DNA of 64,000 nt, from the NCBI GenBank assembly GCA_031769625.1, contig JAUIMM010000689.1, forward strand, positions 2,629,501-2,693,500, read 5' to 3'. The DNA is from Taudactylus pleione. Taxonomy: Eukaryota; Chordata; Amphibia; Anura; Myobatrachidae. The position numbers and the translations under genes were made by a program. The notes under the pieces are model-generated. The model made no database searches. It was not told the DNA's origin and saw nothing but the letters and a program-made list of their open reading frames with translations. Positions 10,951 to 22,161 of the stretch are shown piece by piece (within the stretch, counting starts at the first letter, position 1; the number at the start of each line of letters is the position of its first letter).

Positions 10951-12000
10951 ACGAGAAGAGATATCCAAGTTCTGGGGGGGGTCAGCTTCACTCGCTGGTG
11001 AAGGAATAAATGGGATCATGACCACTGAGAGAGGCCCAGTTGAAAAGGCCTGGAGTGAAAAAGGCCGTATGGTATGGCCTCTAAGGTCGCAACCATCTTC
11101 CCGAGGAGTCGCATGCACAGGTGCACCGATACTCGTCGATGTTGTAAGATCAGCCGCACCATTTCCTGAATGGAAGTTGCTTTTTCCTGAGGACTGAAGA
11201 CCTTCTGACCTACCGTGTCCAAAATCATTCCCAGAAATTGAAGCCTGTGTTGGCTGCAGATGGCACTTGGGAAAGTTCAGGATCCGCCCATGTCGTATGA
11301 GGAGCCTTTGAGTCACCAGTATATTTTGTAACAATTGGTTTCTGGAAGCAGGTTTCAGGAGGAGATCGTCCAGGTAAGAAACAATTGTGACTCCCTGAGT
11401 CCAAAGGAGAGCCATCATCACAGCCATGACCTTGGTGAATCCCCTGGCAGTCGAAGACAGGCCGAAGGGTAAGGCCTGGAATTGAAAATGAGAGTCCCGA
11501 ATGGCGAATCGTAGGACCGCCTGGTGAGGCGACCAGATGGGAATGTGTAGGTAGGCATCTTTTATGTAAAAAGAAAACAGAATCTAATTTTCCTCGAGAC
11601 CCGCAAAGACAGATTGAAGGGACTCCATCTTGAACTTGAATACTCTCAGGTAAGGATTTAGATCCTACATATTCAGAATAGGTCTGAATGATCTGTCCGG
11701 CTTCGGAACCATGAACAAGCTGGAGTTGAACCCCTGCCTTAGCTGAAGGGTGGGGACCTGTACCAACACTCGAGAGGTCAGACGTCTGTCTACAGCTTCT
11801 TGCATCACTACCCTTCTGTCGTGGAAATAGAGTTTGTACACCTGGGTGATGAGGTCCCGGACCCAGGCGTCTGGACAGGATTGTGTACACACTACCCTGA
11901 AATCTCGAAGACGAGCTCCCACCCTGGGGTCCCCCAGGTATGGGGGAAAGGCGTCATGCACTGGGTTTGGCAGAGGGTTAATTGTCCTGGTGTGTAGAGG
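10950..12000 (-). pseudogene. DIRS 1 reverse transcriptase
   Basis: The minus strand has the expected blocks in order: VGARLRDF near 11925, LRQGFNSSLFMVPKPDRSFRPILN (equivalent to GFYS.lFlVpKkdGs.RPILN) at about 11740-11670, a KDAYLHIPI block, LPFGLSSTARGFTKV, and the catalytic VSYLDDLLL near 11383. The YLDD pair is preserved. Stops after ILNM and in the KDAY region show that the copy is dead. Confidence 0.85.
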
Positions 12001-13377
12001 TTGCTGTGACTCTACCCCTACATCTGGAGCCACAAGAAATGTAGGTCCTCCTCTGGAACAGCCTCTGAATCTTCCTGGGGCACAAAAGGACCGAAAGGAT
12101 GGTCCTGAAGAAGGCTTACGGGTAGCCGGAGCAGTTGAGGGGAGATAAGAAGACTTACCCCCTGTAGCCTGAGAGATCCACTCATCCAGTTTAGGCCCAA
12201 ACAGGAAGTCACCAGTGAATGGAAGTGCTTCCACTGCCTCTTTGATTCTGCATCAGCCTGCCACTGTTGCAGCCAAAGAGCTCTACGGGCCGATACTGCT
12301 AGAGCAGAAGACCTAGTGGTGAGATTACATACCTCTTTTGACGCCTCGCCCAGATAAGAAGCTGACTCCCCGATCTGTTCTACTAAAGGAATAAGATCCT
12401 CAGCTAAGAGTCCTGTCCTTAATCCTTTAGATAGCTGTCTAGCCCAGGCTTCAATCGCCTTGTTGACTTAGCAGTCTACTAGCGCAGGGGTGAAGAATGA
12501 CACCCGCTACTGTGTAGATGGACTTTAGGGTGTTCTCCAACTTTCTATCCAAAGCTTCTTTTAAGGAAATTGCCCCTGCTACTGGCAGAACTGTCTTTTT
12601 GGATAGACGAGACACTGAGGGATCTACCGGGGGTGGTGTCTCACATAGCTTCCTGCTGTCTGTAGAAAAAGGATAAGATGACAAAAGTCTACGGGACACA
12701 TGGAGCTTTTTATCCGGGTGTTTCCAAGCAGAGGTGAGGATAGTATCCAGCTCCTCTGAAGCAGGAAAGGAGGCAGCCTGTTTTTGCTTTTTACTAAAGA
12801 GAGACGGCCGAGCAGAACATTGGTCCGCTTCCTCCACGTTTAATACCTGACGGCTTGCTAAAATCAATGCCTCTATGCCCTGGGACAGAGGTTCCGGATC
12901 CTCCGGGACCTGTTCCTCCCCTGAATCATGAAACTCACCCTCCTCTAGAGAGGGCATATCTTCATCCTCAGAATCATCTGTCAGGCTGAGGCTAACAGTG
13001 TCTTATTGGAAATCTGTGGGGAAGTCCCCGCAGAAGTGACGCAGGACGTCCTGGTTTTTGTGAGCCCCTCCACTGATTTAGCTAGTGAACGAGCCCAGGC
13101 TGGTTCAGGAGGAGAAATAGAAGACGTCTGAGATCTGGAAACCTCTCTTTCTTTACGAGAAGCCTCCAGCTCTGCAGACAGGTGTGACATAACAGAAGTG
13201 AACTGCGCCGTCCAAGTCGGCTGTTCCTGTGTCTGGGGTGATCCTTGAGCCTGAGACTCTGAATCACATCTGTCACAAAGCAGGCAGGGAGCTAGATGAT
13301 TGTCCCTGTGTAAACTTTACTGGACAGTTCTTGCAAGAAAAGGACTTTTGTGAAACCTTTGTTCCCCTTCCAGCCAT
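12000..13377 (-). pseudogene. DIRS 1 gag
   Basis: The likely start is the ATG at 13377-13375 (MAGRGTKVSQ). Two CxxC pairs near the N-terminus (CKNC and CDRC) suggest a zinc-ribbon-like head also seen in DIRS 2. A 168-codon open stretch at 12957-12451 contains TPPPVDPSVSRLSKKTVLPV, ISLKEALDRKLENTLK, the conserved DIRS gag block. LPFTGDFLFGPKLDEWI, QATGGKS near 12220 marks the gag-to-pol transition. A stop near 12470 and a frameshift near 13270 break the gene. Confidence 0.75.
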
Positions 13378-14091
13378 GGTACATAAACACTGACATACAA
13401 ACAATACAGTAATGTAGAGTACAGTGTAAGAATAGAGACTGAGATATTATATAGAGAGGAAGGAGATAAGGGCAGAGAGTGGCACCGTTAGCAGTGCCAA
13501 AAGCGCTGTGTATAATCACAGCAGTAATATTTACACTGTGCTCCTATCTAGGATAAACCCAACTGATACACTCAAGAATCCTGGGGAGGCTGTCTCATGC
13601 TCAGTGCTATTTTTCAGCACAGCTAGTAGCAGAATGAAATGGCTGTCGGCTCGGCTTATGGAAGCGCCTGGGCAGCTGGGAGCAAGAAGCAGAACTCTGC
13701 ATTTGGCTCAGCCCCCCGCTATGGCACCCATTTTAAATGTCTAGTGTAGGGCTGTTCATGGGCCCTGCGGACTGTCCTGCTAGCAACTACCGCCATTTTG
13801 TGTCCTTGGCAACCCCTGTAATCGGAGAGCCAGGCTATACTTACAGTAACTGTCAAGGCTGCTGGTGAGGCTAATGGGGGACCGTGACGTGCACCTCATG
13901 TAGCGTGTCCTGGTGAACACCGGAGACAGTGGCTATGATAGGATCGCCCCGGCAGCTCCAACGTGGCAAACAGGCAGTAGCTGCCTGTCACGTCCTCAAT
14001 GCTTGTATACGCATTTTCTTTAACTATAGTAAACAAAACTATGCCTGTAAGTAGAAGCCCAAAGTAAGACCAACTCTCTTGGGCACAATAC
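13378..14091. other. DIRS 1 5' untranslated region
   Basis: Between the gag start and the right inverted repeat there is no open frame with a recognisable motif. It is taken as the transcribed leader of the element (minus strand). Confidence 0.5.
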
Positions 14092-14232
14092 TAAGACTGG
14101 CTTGTATGGGTGTATAGAGGGGGAGGAGCTAGTCATTCTTTCTAAATTTAAAGTGTAAGCTCCCGGTTAGCACACATCTATACCCCCACTGTTATGAGAC
14201 TCCAGTGTCCTTTAGTGGATGAAGGAGAAAGA
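14092..14232. repeat. Right inverted terminal repeat of DIRS 1
   Basis: Complement of 4556-4690, with landmarks AAGACTGGCTTGTA, AGGAGCTAGTCATTC, CTAAATTTAAAGTG and CCCCACTGTTATGAGAC. Confidence 0.85.
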
Positions 14233-14474
14233 CTTGTTACTTCCAGGTATGTTGCGAATGATGCTCCCATATGATTGTCATACACTTGCTTTGTGCAGTA
14301 GAACAATACAACTGTTCTGCATCTGTTTGCTATTTAAGCCAAGGTGGGTTCACTAATATTTTACTCCTTCTTTTGCTTTCACCAAGGGTTTGTCAACTTG
14401 ACTGTCACTCTTGGACAGTCTAAAAAATGGACCCAAACGTCAACTTGACTTTTATGCTGGTGGTATGTTCCAAA
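14233..14474. other. Spacer between the two DIRS elements
   Basis: No gene or clear repeat was seen in this short unique-looking interval. Confidence 0.4.
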
Positions 14475-14931
14475 TAAGAGATATGGTAAGAACTTACCTT
14501 TGTTATCTCTGTTTCTACAAAGTCCATAGGGTCCACAGGCTTGACCTTGGGGTATAGCTGGATCTGGATCCACGGGCAACATGCAGTTAAAGCTTTTGCT
14601 GCTCCCAGGATGCACTGGGTCCATCCTCCTCTATACCCTGCCCCCGAGCCACAGGCACCTCAGTTGGTAAGCAGCCAAGTCCGGAGGAGCAAAAACAAAG
14701 AAGGAAGACTGGAACACAAGAACCACACTCACAGAAAGGAAGACGGAAAACCGGTGACCAGCCACATAGCACATATGAAGCCAGGTGCGTCAGGGCGGGC
14801 GCCCTGTGTACCCTTTGGACTTCGTAGAAACAGAGATAAAGGTAAGTTCTTACCATATCTCTTGTTTTCTACTTCAGGGTCCATAGGGGGTCCACAGGGT
14901 TGACCTTGGGGGATTTCCCAAAGCAGTACAA

Positions 14932-15399
14932 CTAAGTGCGTCCACACTCCTGTGCTGAAAGGAGAATCCGGCACCCGAGGGATGCATCCGGAGAGGCGAA
15001 GGTGTCAGAAGCATAGAACCTCAGAAGGGTCTGGAAGGAAGACCATGTGGCTGCCTTACAAAGCTGAAAAGCTGAGGCGCCACAGCTAGCAGCCCACGAG
15101 GGACCCACAGACCGAGTAGAATGAGCCTTAACAGAGGCCAAAATAGGCAAACCCTCCTGTGCAGAAGCCTCACAAATAACCAAATGAAGCCAACGGGCCA
15201 AACTTTGTTTGCCGGCAGGCCAACTCTTCTTGTGAAAACCAAAGAGGACGAACAACGAATCCGACTTCCGAATGGAACTAGTACGGTCCACATAAACTTT
15301 TAGGGCACGGACCACACCACATCTAAGGAAGCCTCCCCAGCCGAGAGATCAGGTGACTGAACGCCAGTCACCTGATTAATGTGGAACTTAGAAACCACT
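14932..15399 (-). pseudogene. DIRS 2 recombinase, catalytic C-terminal part
   Basis: After a frame change the minus strand continues with ALKVYVDRT, then KAHSTRSVGPSW (HxxR box) near 15120 and LLRFYASDTF (Tyr box) near 15025. The arginine, HxxR and tyrosine boxes are all present in DIRS 2, spread over two frames. At least one frameshift, near 15310, separates them. Confidence 0.8.
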
Positions 15400-16110
15400 T
15401 TAGGTAGAAACCTCATACAAGTGCGAAGCATTGCCCTGTCCTGGTGAAAAATCAGAAAAGGAGGATGACAGGAAAGCGCCTAATTCTGACACCATTCTGG
15501 CCAAAGCAATCACCAGGAGAAAAACAGTCTTAACCATCAAACACTTAAGATCCACCGACTCAAGAGGTTCAAATGGAAGACCCTGTAGGGCCCGAAGCAC
15601 CACCGCCAAATCCCAAGGAACCACTGGGGGAACAAAGGGAGGCTGAATTCTGAGAACACCCTGGAAAAATGTGCGGACATCTGGCAGAGTAGATATCCTA
15701 TGCTGGAACCACACAGATAGTGCAGACACATGAACTTTCAAAGAAGTTAGGTCCAAACCAGACTGAAGGAACGCCAAAACCCTAGAAACATGAAACGCCT
15801 GAGGATCGTAGTTTCTGGACTCACACCACTGAAAATAAGTATGCCACAGGGAGGGATGAAGGGGGGATGGCTGGTTGGGGTAATCCCCTAGGGGGGAGGG
15901 CAGTCGGGACCACCAGACGCGATGGAAGCCAGAAAACACCACCCAAGGAGGGTCCTGTCCCAATATTGGGGGGTTAGAGGGACCAGGTAACTGCTGGCAT
16001 CGCACACACAGCCCATCCTGTGACAAATCCTCCTTATTAACACCTGCGAGGCAGCGTCTGCAGGAGAACAGAGTAGGAGCCGCAAAGCGCTCAACTTCCT
16101 CGTCAGACAT
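15400..16110 (-). pseudogene. Gag N-terminus joined to tyrosine recombinase (DIRS 2)
   Basis: A 236-codon minus-strand frame opens with MSDEEVERF and two CxxC pairs at residues 17/20 and 35/38, matching the gag head of DIRS 1. From about residue 85 it reads as DIRS recombinase: LWHTYFQWCESRNYDP, VSRVLAFLQSGLDL, LKVHVSALSVWF, a WDLAVVLRALQGLPFEPLE block, and KTVFLLVIALARMVSELGAF, which carries the catalytic-arginine box. Everything that should lie between, the rest of gag, RT and RNase H, is missing. The frame is open across the junction, so a fusion protein could have been made, but the downstream half is frameshifted. Confidence 0.8.
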
Positions 16111-17172
16111 GACAAAATATATATATACAGATATATATCAACACAATAGGGAAGTTCAGCGATTTACACCTGGCGCACCCACAAGCATGCAGCACACAAG
16201 CCCACAGATATGGCACCAGATATGGCACCATGTAGCACACAACTGTATGTGACCTAACCTCACAAATACATGAATTTATATAAGTGAGATCCAAGAAAAA
16301 CCCTTCCCACACACACCTGCCAGGGCCGTAGAAGAAGTAAAGGGATAGGCATAGACTGACAGTATTTAGAAATAAAGCACAGTTAGCACTAACAAAAGTC
16401 ACATACTCACTGCACCTTGTCACTACAATCAACCCGTCCAGATTCAGTGTCTGGGAGGGCTATAGAGCTATGTACGCTGTCCTAGCAGGAGAAAGGTGCA
16501 CAGGGAGACCGGTCCGCACGCTGCCATAGAGATCTGTAGGGAAGATGGCCGCCGGAGACCTCAGAGGAAAAGTGGCCTAAGGAGGAATGCAGCTCAGCGT
16601 CGCCAGACCCGAGCGGAAAGGCGCGCTGAGCTGAGGAGCCACTAGACAGGGTAGGCTGCCTCCCCAGGCTAGCATTTAACCCCCGGAATGCCGGCTCCCG
16701 CTGTTGCTGTGTTCCCTGGTGGTCTAGTGGACCCGCGGGGTATGCCTCCGTAGAGGGGGAGCCCGCCGCCACTGCTAACGCCTCCAGTCTGTCCCCAGAG
16801 ACTGGAAGCTGAAGACTGCATGTACACGCGACTTACCTGTTCCCCGTCGATCTGGCAGCAGTCATGGGATTCCTCCAGAGTCCGGCAAGTACACTCTGGG
16901 GTCCCGCTGCAATCCCCAGATCTGTACTGGCGTCGCAGCGCCGGCGGGATGCAGGAGCGGCAGCTTGGACGTCCAATGTGTACAGGGTGACCCGACTCCA
17001 GCCAGACACCAACTAAAACTGAGGTGCCTGTGGCTCGGGGCGGGGTATAGAGTAGGATGGACCCAGTGCATCCTGGGAGCAGCAAAAGCTTCAACTGCAT
17101 GGTGCCCGTGGATCCAGCTCCAGCTATACCCCAAGGTCAACCCTGTGAACCCCTATGGACCCTGAAGTAGAA

Positions 17173-18339
17173 AAAAAAAATTGATAAAAAATATAGCATA
17201 TATAAATAAAAATAAAGTCTTAAGATGGATCCCAAAATTAATTATTAGATTCTTCATTATTAAATCTATACTTATAATAAAGTTGTAATGGTTGTGTCTG
17301 TACATAGAATTTTTTTTAGATTAATGTACTCCTTCGGACTATGTATGAACTACAGATGTGTCATGCTACAACTTGTAGCGTGCCCTGCTAGTCGCGCTGT
17401 GCCGTGGTGTATAGAGTCGCATCGTAATGTACTGAAGTGCTGGATAAGCTGGAGAGTGTAAAACAACTTTCGGTCCACCAGATGTCACTTTTCCTAAACT
17501 GTATTGCGCATGTGTAAAAAAAAAAAAAGAGACAATGTCTGTTGTACCACCCACTGATTGGCCGACTGAACCTGTCATTAGGTATGCTAAAGTTGTCAGC
17601 TATACAGTTGTCATCATGGATCAAAAGCTGTAACTGAATGTGTAATAAAGGATTATATAATTCGGTGTGCAAGTCCTGAGTACACTTTTGAAAAAAAAAA
17701 TTATAAATGTGTTCTGCCATCATTATTATTACAGTATATTATGCTAGATACATGTATCAGCAAGATAACACCTAATTTTAGAAAAGTCAGCTACACTGTT
17801 CTGCAGTGATGTGCGGACTCACACAGTGATAACATGTCTTAGAAATGAACAGTTGGGTTTGAAGGGCACTGTATAAAATCATCACTGAATTACAAGTCTC
17901 AGCCCATAAAGAGGTATCTTTAAATTACAAACTGACTGTGCATTTTGTAACGCACAGTCAGTTGCTGCAATGTCGGCACCACTGTGCTACTAGTAGTTTA
18001 AAAATAAAACACAATACAACTGCGCAATGGGTATGTCTAAATGCTAATTAATTTGCAAATATGTCAACATATATTTTAAAAATAATTTAATCAAACAAAT
18101 GTAAAAAACACAATATATTTAAAAATTCAGTTGTAGCAGCCACATATTTCAAAGAGAAACATTTCTAAAAAAGGAAATACTGTATCAGCATAAAATGGTT
18201 ACTATTTTAATTGTATAATTGTAGCTGTTTGCACAGTCTCTTACAAATAATCAGCACAATTGAAAGTTCTACTTATGATGAAAAAAACTGCAATATATAT
18301 ATATACACACACACATATATATACCAAACACAATAACAA
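17173..18339. other. AT-rich spacer with one hairpin
   Basis: No gene was recognised. A perfect 12-bp inverted repeat (AACTGACTGTGC, 17930-17941, with its complement at 17952-17963) forms a short hairpin. An A tract at 17517-17528 and poly-A near 17690 are present. Open frames on the minus strand at 17366-17723 lack motifs. Confidence 0.4.
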
Positions 18340-18816
18340 CATCCTTCCTAAATGTCTGGGTAGTTACAAATGTGGACGATGTAATGTCTGTAAATATATA
18401 CATCCGCAGAGAAAAGTGTTCAAAATCTATAATGATTCAAAGGAATTTTGGATAAAACAATACATGAACTGCAATTCTATGTCAACGATCTACCTTTTAG
18501 AATGCACCTGCAACATGAAATACGTAGGGAAGACGATGAGACCACTTAAACTCAGGATACAAGAAAATATCCGAAATATCAAAAACAAAGTATAACGTCA
18601 TGCAGTTTTAAAAATTTCTATATTAAACATAATTCTAAGCCTGAAGAGCTAACCTTCAAGGCTATAGAACATGTCACCCCAGGTGAAAGGGGCGGCGATC
18701 TAGGCAACAAACTGTCGAGAAGAGAGATGTACTGGATATTCGAGCTGAACACTTTTGCCCCATATGGATTCAATGAAAGCTATGAAACAGGGTATAAATA
18801 TAGAGCTACTCCATAA
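18340..18816 (+). pseudogene. Penelope-like element 2, GIY-YIG endonuclease end
   Basis: The plus strand encodes a linker with CGRCNVC, then CNSMSTIYLLECTCNMKYVGKTMRPLKLRI, which is the GIY-YIG core as it appears in PLEs (IYLLEC..KYVGKT.R). After a stop near 18594 the frame resumes with FKAIEHVTPGERGGDLGNKL, REMYWIFELNTFAPYGFNE, the conserved C-terminus of the endonuclease. Only the 3' quarter of a PLE is present and no RT remains upstream. The domain would nick target DNA to prime reverse transcription. Confidence 0.85.
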
Positions 18817-18865
18817 CACTGACACCCCTTGAAGAAGTCTTACGGACAAAACGAGTTGGGCAGTG
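18817..18865 (+). ncRNA. Hammerhead-like motif at PLE 2 3' end (degenerate)
   Basis: Directly after the endonuclease stop, CACTG...CCC pairs with GGG...CAGTG to give helix I with an internal loop. The core reads TTGAAGA (hammerhead consensus CTGANGA), helix II is GTC/GAC with a TTACG loop, then AAAACGAGTT where GAAAC..GTH is expected. The architecture matches the short-helix-III hammerheads described for Penelope elements, but C3 and G12 positions are changed, so activity is doubtful. Confidence 0.55.
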
Positions 18866-19540
18866 ATCCTCTTGCCTCATGGAATTAATGCTGACAATTT
18901 ACTCAGATAACAGAAGTCTTTTTAGTGCCAAATTTTAACAGAACTCCTATTTATTTAAAAACACCCTTTCTTATTTACTGAGTATTCTTTTAAAACTTCT
19001 ATACTATGAAATTTTATCTTATGAATTCCTGTTTTATATATGTGCTTATTATCCTCCCATTGTGACAAAAAACTTTATCTACACCCCTCTTAGTATCTAT
19101 ACCTTTGTATGTTTTTAATTTCTGTGTATTATATTGATTGTCAAATGTATATCACTGTTTTTATGGCTTAGATTAAAATTTATTTTATATTACTATATTT
19201 GCACTTCTAAATTTTACGATTATTTACTTCATTATTTATTCACTTGCACTTTAACCTAACTAGTGTTGATACATAACATAACATTGGTATTTACGTACCA
19301 TTCAGTAGTGTGAACTCACTTGTCAGAAACTTGTCAGTTGCTCTAAACAGTACACCTACCTTCATATTCATAAATATATATTTTTTTTTCAATAATAACA
19401 GTACCAATAATCTACCCCAACTCATGACTCTATACAAAATATAATAAAAAAAACAAAACAAGAGATATTGGTGTATAAAACGCAAACACTTTTATCTAGA
19501 AAATACAGAATATTATTTGCATATGTTTAGAAAAAAATAT
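18866..19540. other. PLE 2 downstream AT-rich sequence
   Basis: No gene is visible. T-rich sequence resembles untranslated tails next to the other PLEs. Confidence 0.35.
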
Positions 19541-19557
19541 AAAAGAGCATGTGTGAA

Positions 19558-19600
<43 letters not shown>

Positions 19601-19624
19601 TGCTGTGTTCACACATGCTCTTTT
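19541..19624. repeat. 20-bp inverted repeat around a (TA)n loop
   Basis: AAAAGAGCATGTGTGAACAC at 19541-19560 is perfectly complementary to 19605-19624. Between them lies a (TA)n tract of about 37 bp. The structure can extrude as a cruciform. Confidence 0.9.
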
Positions 19625-19954
19625 TCAGCTAGCGTGAAAAATGGCATGTACATACTAAAATCTAGTGAACTAATATTTGACTATAGCAACCCCATTTAAC
19701 TCATTTTTAAACGCATACTAATCTCACTTGTCAGCGTGGGCTCCCTGTCCGCAATGTACCTAGCGCGAGAGGGAGTAACTCTGATAGAGTAAGGTGTATG
19801 GCAAAAAAAATGTTTGGCAATGTGAGAGACCCATTTATGTTTCTCTGGTGTTAATATAACATGACTAGAGTATCTTTCCATGCCTCAAGTTCTCACTGTA
19901 AGATGCATTATAAACCCACCATAACCCTGGCACCATTGGTCACATAGAGGGAAG

Positions 19955-20445
19955 CAGTCGGGAAGCCGACGGACGTAATCCCGACCGCAGGTTTCCTGAT
20001 TGCTTAATCCCGGCAAGGCACTAATGGCAGGCGTCAAAATCCTGACGCCTGTCATTAGACCTACGCAGGGAGCCTGACACCCGGCTTAAGATCGAAAGTA
20101 AGCCGGGTGTGGGCAGCCGCAAGGGGGGGGGGGAGGGGTTAGGTTTAGGGCTCCCCGGGGGGGACTTAGGGTTAGGCAGCCCTAGGGAGGGTTAGGCTAG
20201 GGGAAAGGGGGGTTAGGGTTAGGCACCCAAGGGGGGAGGTTAGGGCTAGGCACCCCCCCTGGGGAACTTAGGTTTAAATGCGGGGAAGGGGGGTTAGGTT
20301 TAGGCACTTAGAGGGGGGTTAGGCACTTGGGGGGGAGGTTAGGGTTAGGCAACCCCCTAAAGGAGGGTTAGGGGGAGAATTAGGTTAGTTAGTACTTACC
20401 TTAGGACATTCGGGAATTCCTGTGTCGGGCTGCCGCTGTCGGGAT
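19955..20445 (+). repeat. GGGTTAGG-rich dispersed repeat, copy 1
   Basis: Blocks of GGGTTAGGGTTAGGC-type sequence, interspersed with GGGG runs and CACCC, occupy about 20115-20385. Flanks contain AATCCCGACCG and CCTGACGCCTG/CAGGCGTCAGG inverted segments. Similar sequences recur at 34480-34875 (reverse), 49146-49440 and 57290-57390. The spacing is irregular, so it is not an authentic telomere array. Confidence 0.65.
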
Positions 20446-20454
20446 TCTGCGGGC

Positions 20455-21022
20455 CTGTCCAAATCCTACTCTGATTTCCAAGACGTCTCCAGTAAACAGA
20501 ATGCGGACCTATTACCTCCCCATCGCAATTGGGATTGTCCCATTGACCTGATCCCTGGGAGGAATCCTCCCCGAGGACGAAACTATCCACTATCTTTACC
20601 TGAGACTCAAGCTATGTCAGTGTAATCAAGGAAAACTTAAGTAAAGGCTTCATTCGACCCTCCACATCTCCAGCTGGGGCTGGATTCTTTTTCATAAAAA
20701 AAAAAAAAAAGATGGTGATTTACGCCCATGTATCGACTACCGAGGTCTTAATGACATTACTATCAAGAATCGCTACCCTCTTCCCCTCATAACCGAATTG
20801 TTTGATAGGGTCAAAGGAGCCACAGTTTTCACCAAGCTTGATTTAAGAGGAGCCTATAACTGAATCTGCATACGCCCTGGAGATGAATGGAAAACAGCCT
20901 TCAACCACCAGAGATGGGCATCACAAGTATCTTGTTATGCCCTTCGGCCTCTGCAATACCCCAGCAGTTTTCCAATTCTTTGTCAATTAAATTTTTCGAG
21001 ACCTCCTGTACAAGTGTGTGGT
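20455..21022 (+). pseudogene. Gypsy RT, N-terminal half
   Basis: Signature blocks follow in order: LLPPHRNWDCPIDLIPG, a [12 protein letters not shown] block, [20 protein letters not shown] near 20645-20705, [20 protein letters not shown] near 20713, [16 protein letters not shown] and [11 protein letters not shown] near 20830. The last holds the first catalytic aspartate. Stops and frame changes follow (GAYN-stop-ICIR). The end matches RDLLYKCVV, just before the YLDD block that lies past the insertion. Confidence 0.9.
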
Positions 21023-22081
21023 TCTCAAAAAGTAACAATAATTGGAAAAACCAATCATCAGTATAGTGATTTCTTCGTGGGACACTCTTTTGTACATAAA
21101 TGATTTGTTAGTATAATTAAAAATTAGCTTTTAATATATCTCCAATAAAAGAATAGGGATTTGTTGTGCTCATTTATAAACTATCTAATTGAGCTCCCTT
21201 AGCAAATCATCTCATGAATTTATAAAAATAGATCTATTATAAGAATTAGCATAAAGTATGTGGTGACTATGCTTGTTTGAATTCATATGCTCATATAGCT
21301 CCTGATGGGTACATAATATAATTGGAAATAACTCATAAATTAGAACTGTATGTAATAATAACTACTCGGTCATTTGAGATAAATCTATACATTGAGTGTG
21401 ATAATAGCGTGTCTGCTGAGTATCATCCCAAATTCATAAACCATGTATGACCAAACACAAACACATATGCAAATGATCCCCGGCTTGCAACAAATTATTT
21501 AATCCTATTGCCGGGTTGGATACTACCTCAATGTAACCAAAAATATATAAATATACACATGAAATGCTAGCAGAGTACTCTGAAAAAAGGGGATAGCAAA
21601 GACCACCCTGTAGGCGTAACTATCCCAGATGACCTGATACTGATTTATATCAGGATAGCAATCCCGGATGACATACTTAAATATTATAAACTACTATAGG
21701 CAGATAATATCATGTTGTGTCACATAACCCCATAGAAATTTAAATAGTAAGTATGGAATACAAGTACCTGGTCCCCTCTGCTGTCCAGGGTCTTCTATGA
21801 GCGGACACCTGGATGAGAGAGGGATCAGGAATAACTCCGATAGAAAATAAAGGGAGAGGTGGGGGACACCGATCCGTATGTGGTGTTAGGCAGTGTATGT
21901 TGCTGAAAGCATTGCAGAAATCTGAATGCGCCACCGGACCAGGTCACGACCCACCCGAAGAAGAGTACCTGAGTCAAAATGACCGAAGGATTGTGCCTGA
22001 CACCCTGCTGTTCCCTCCTGCAGTGGGGAGTGACAAACTGGACATGTGTTTCACCACAACGGGCTTGTTCACCATACAGCC
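21023..22081. mobile_element. 1.06-kb insertion of unknown type in the Gypsy RT
   Basis: The Gypsy reading stops at about 21022 and resumes at about 22082, exactly where the catalytic YLDD block should follow. The inserted DNA is AT-rich at its left and GC-richer at its right. It contains no recognisable protein, no clear terminal inverted repeat and no obvious target duplication. A truncated non-LTR or PLE tail is possible. Confidence 0.6.
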
Positions 22082-22161
22082 TTGTCTACTTGGACAATAT
22101 CTTGATTTTTTTCTCAAGACTTGAAAAGTCATCGGGATCAGGTAAAAGAAGTCCTTCTTAA
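22082..22161 (+). pseudogene. Gypsy RT catalytic block with YLDN
   Basis: The reading is VYLDNILIFF, then a frame shift into KSHRDQVKEVLL. The second aspartate of YLDD is replaced by Asn. The block is split from the rest of RT by insertions on both sides. Confidence 0.85.

Larger units (their letters stand above)
4531..14232 (-). mobile_element. DIRS-type retrotransposon 1, interrupted by an LTR element
   Basis: This minus-strand element has inverted terminal repeats (4556-4690 against about 14092-14232). In transcription order it carries gag, reverse transcriptase, RNase H and tyrosine recombinase remnants. Such elements replicate through an RNA intermediate and insert by tyrosine recombinase rather than DDE integrase, so no target duplication is expected. 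The host sequence is about 5.3 kb once the nested LTR element at 5211-9566 is removed. All genes are broken by stops and frameshifts. An extra inverted segment at 4531-4560 and 4703-4735 (GGTACTTACCGATAAAT and its complement) resembles the internal complementary region of DIRS elements. Confidence 0.9.
14475..17172 (-). mobile_element. DIRS-type retrotransposon 2, internally deleted
   Basis: Inverted terminal repeats lie at about 14530-14680 and 17015-17165, sharing GATCCACGGGCA, AGCTTTTGCTGCTCCCAGGA, TGCACTGGGTCCATCCT and GAGCCACAGGCACCTCAG and their complements. A second internal inverted copy of the outermost segment (AGATATGGTAAGAACTTACC) occurs at 14843-14905, like a DIRS internal complementary region. 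Only the gag N-terminus and the recombinase remain. RT and RNase H are absent, so it is a non-autonomous derivative. Its sequence differs from DIRS 1, so it belongs to another subfamily. Confidence 0.85.

Noticed and set aside
20115..20385. Interstitial telomere array
   Set aside because: TTAGGG units are irregular and mixed with other G-rich words, and similar blocks recur inside a dispersed repeat.
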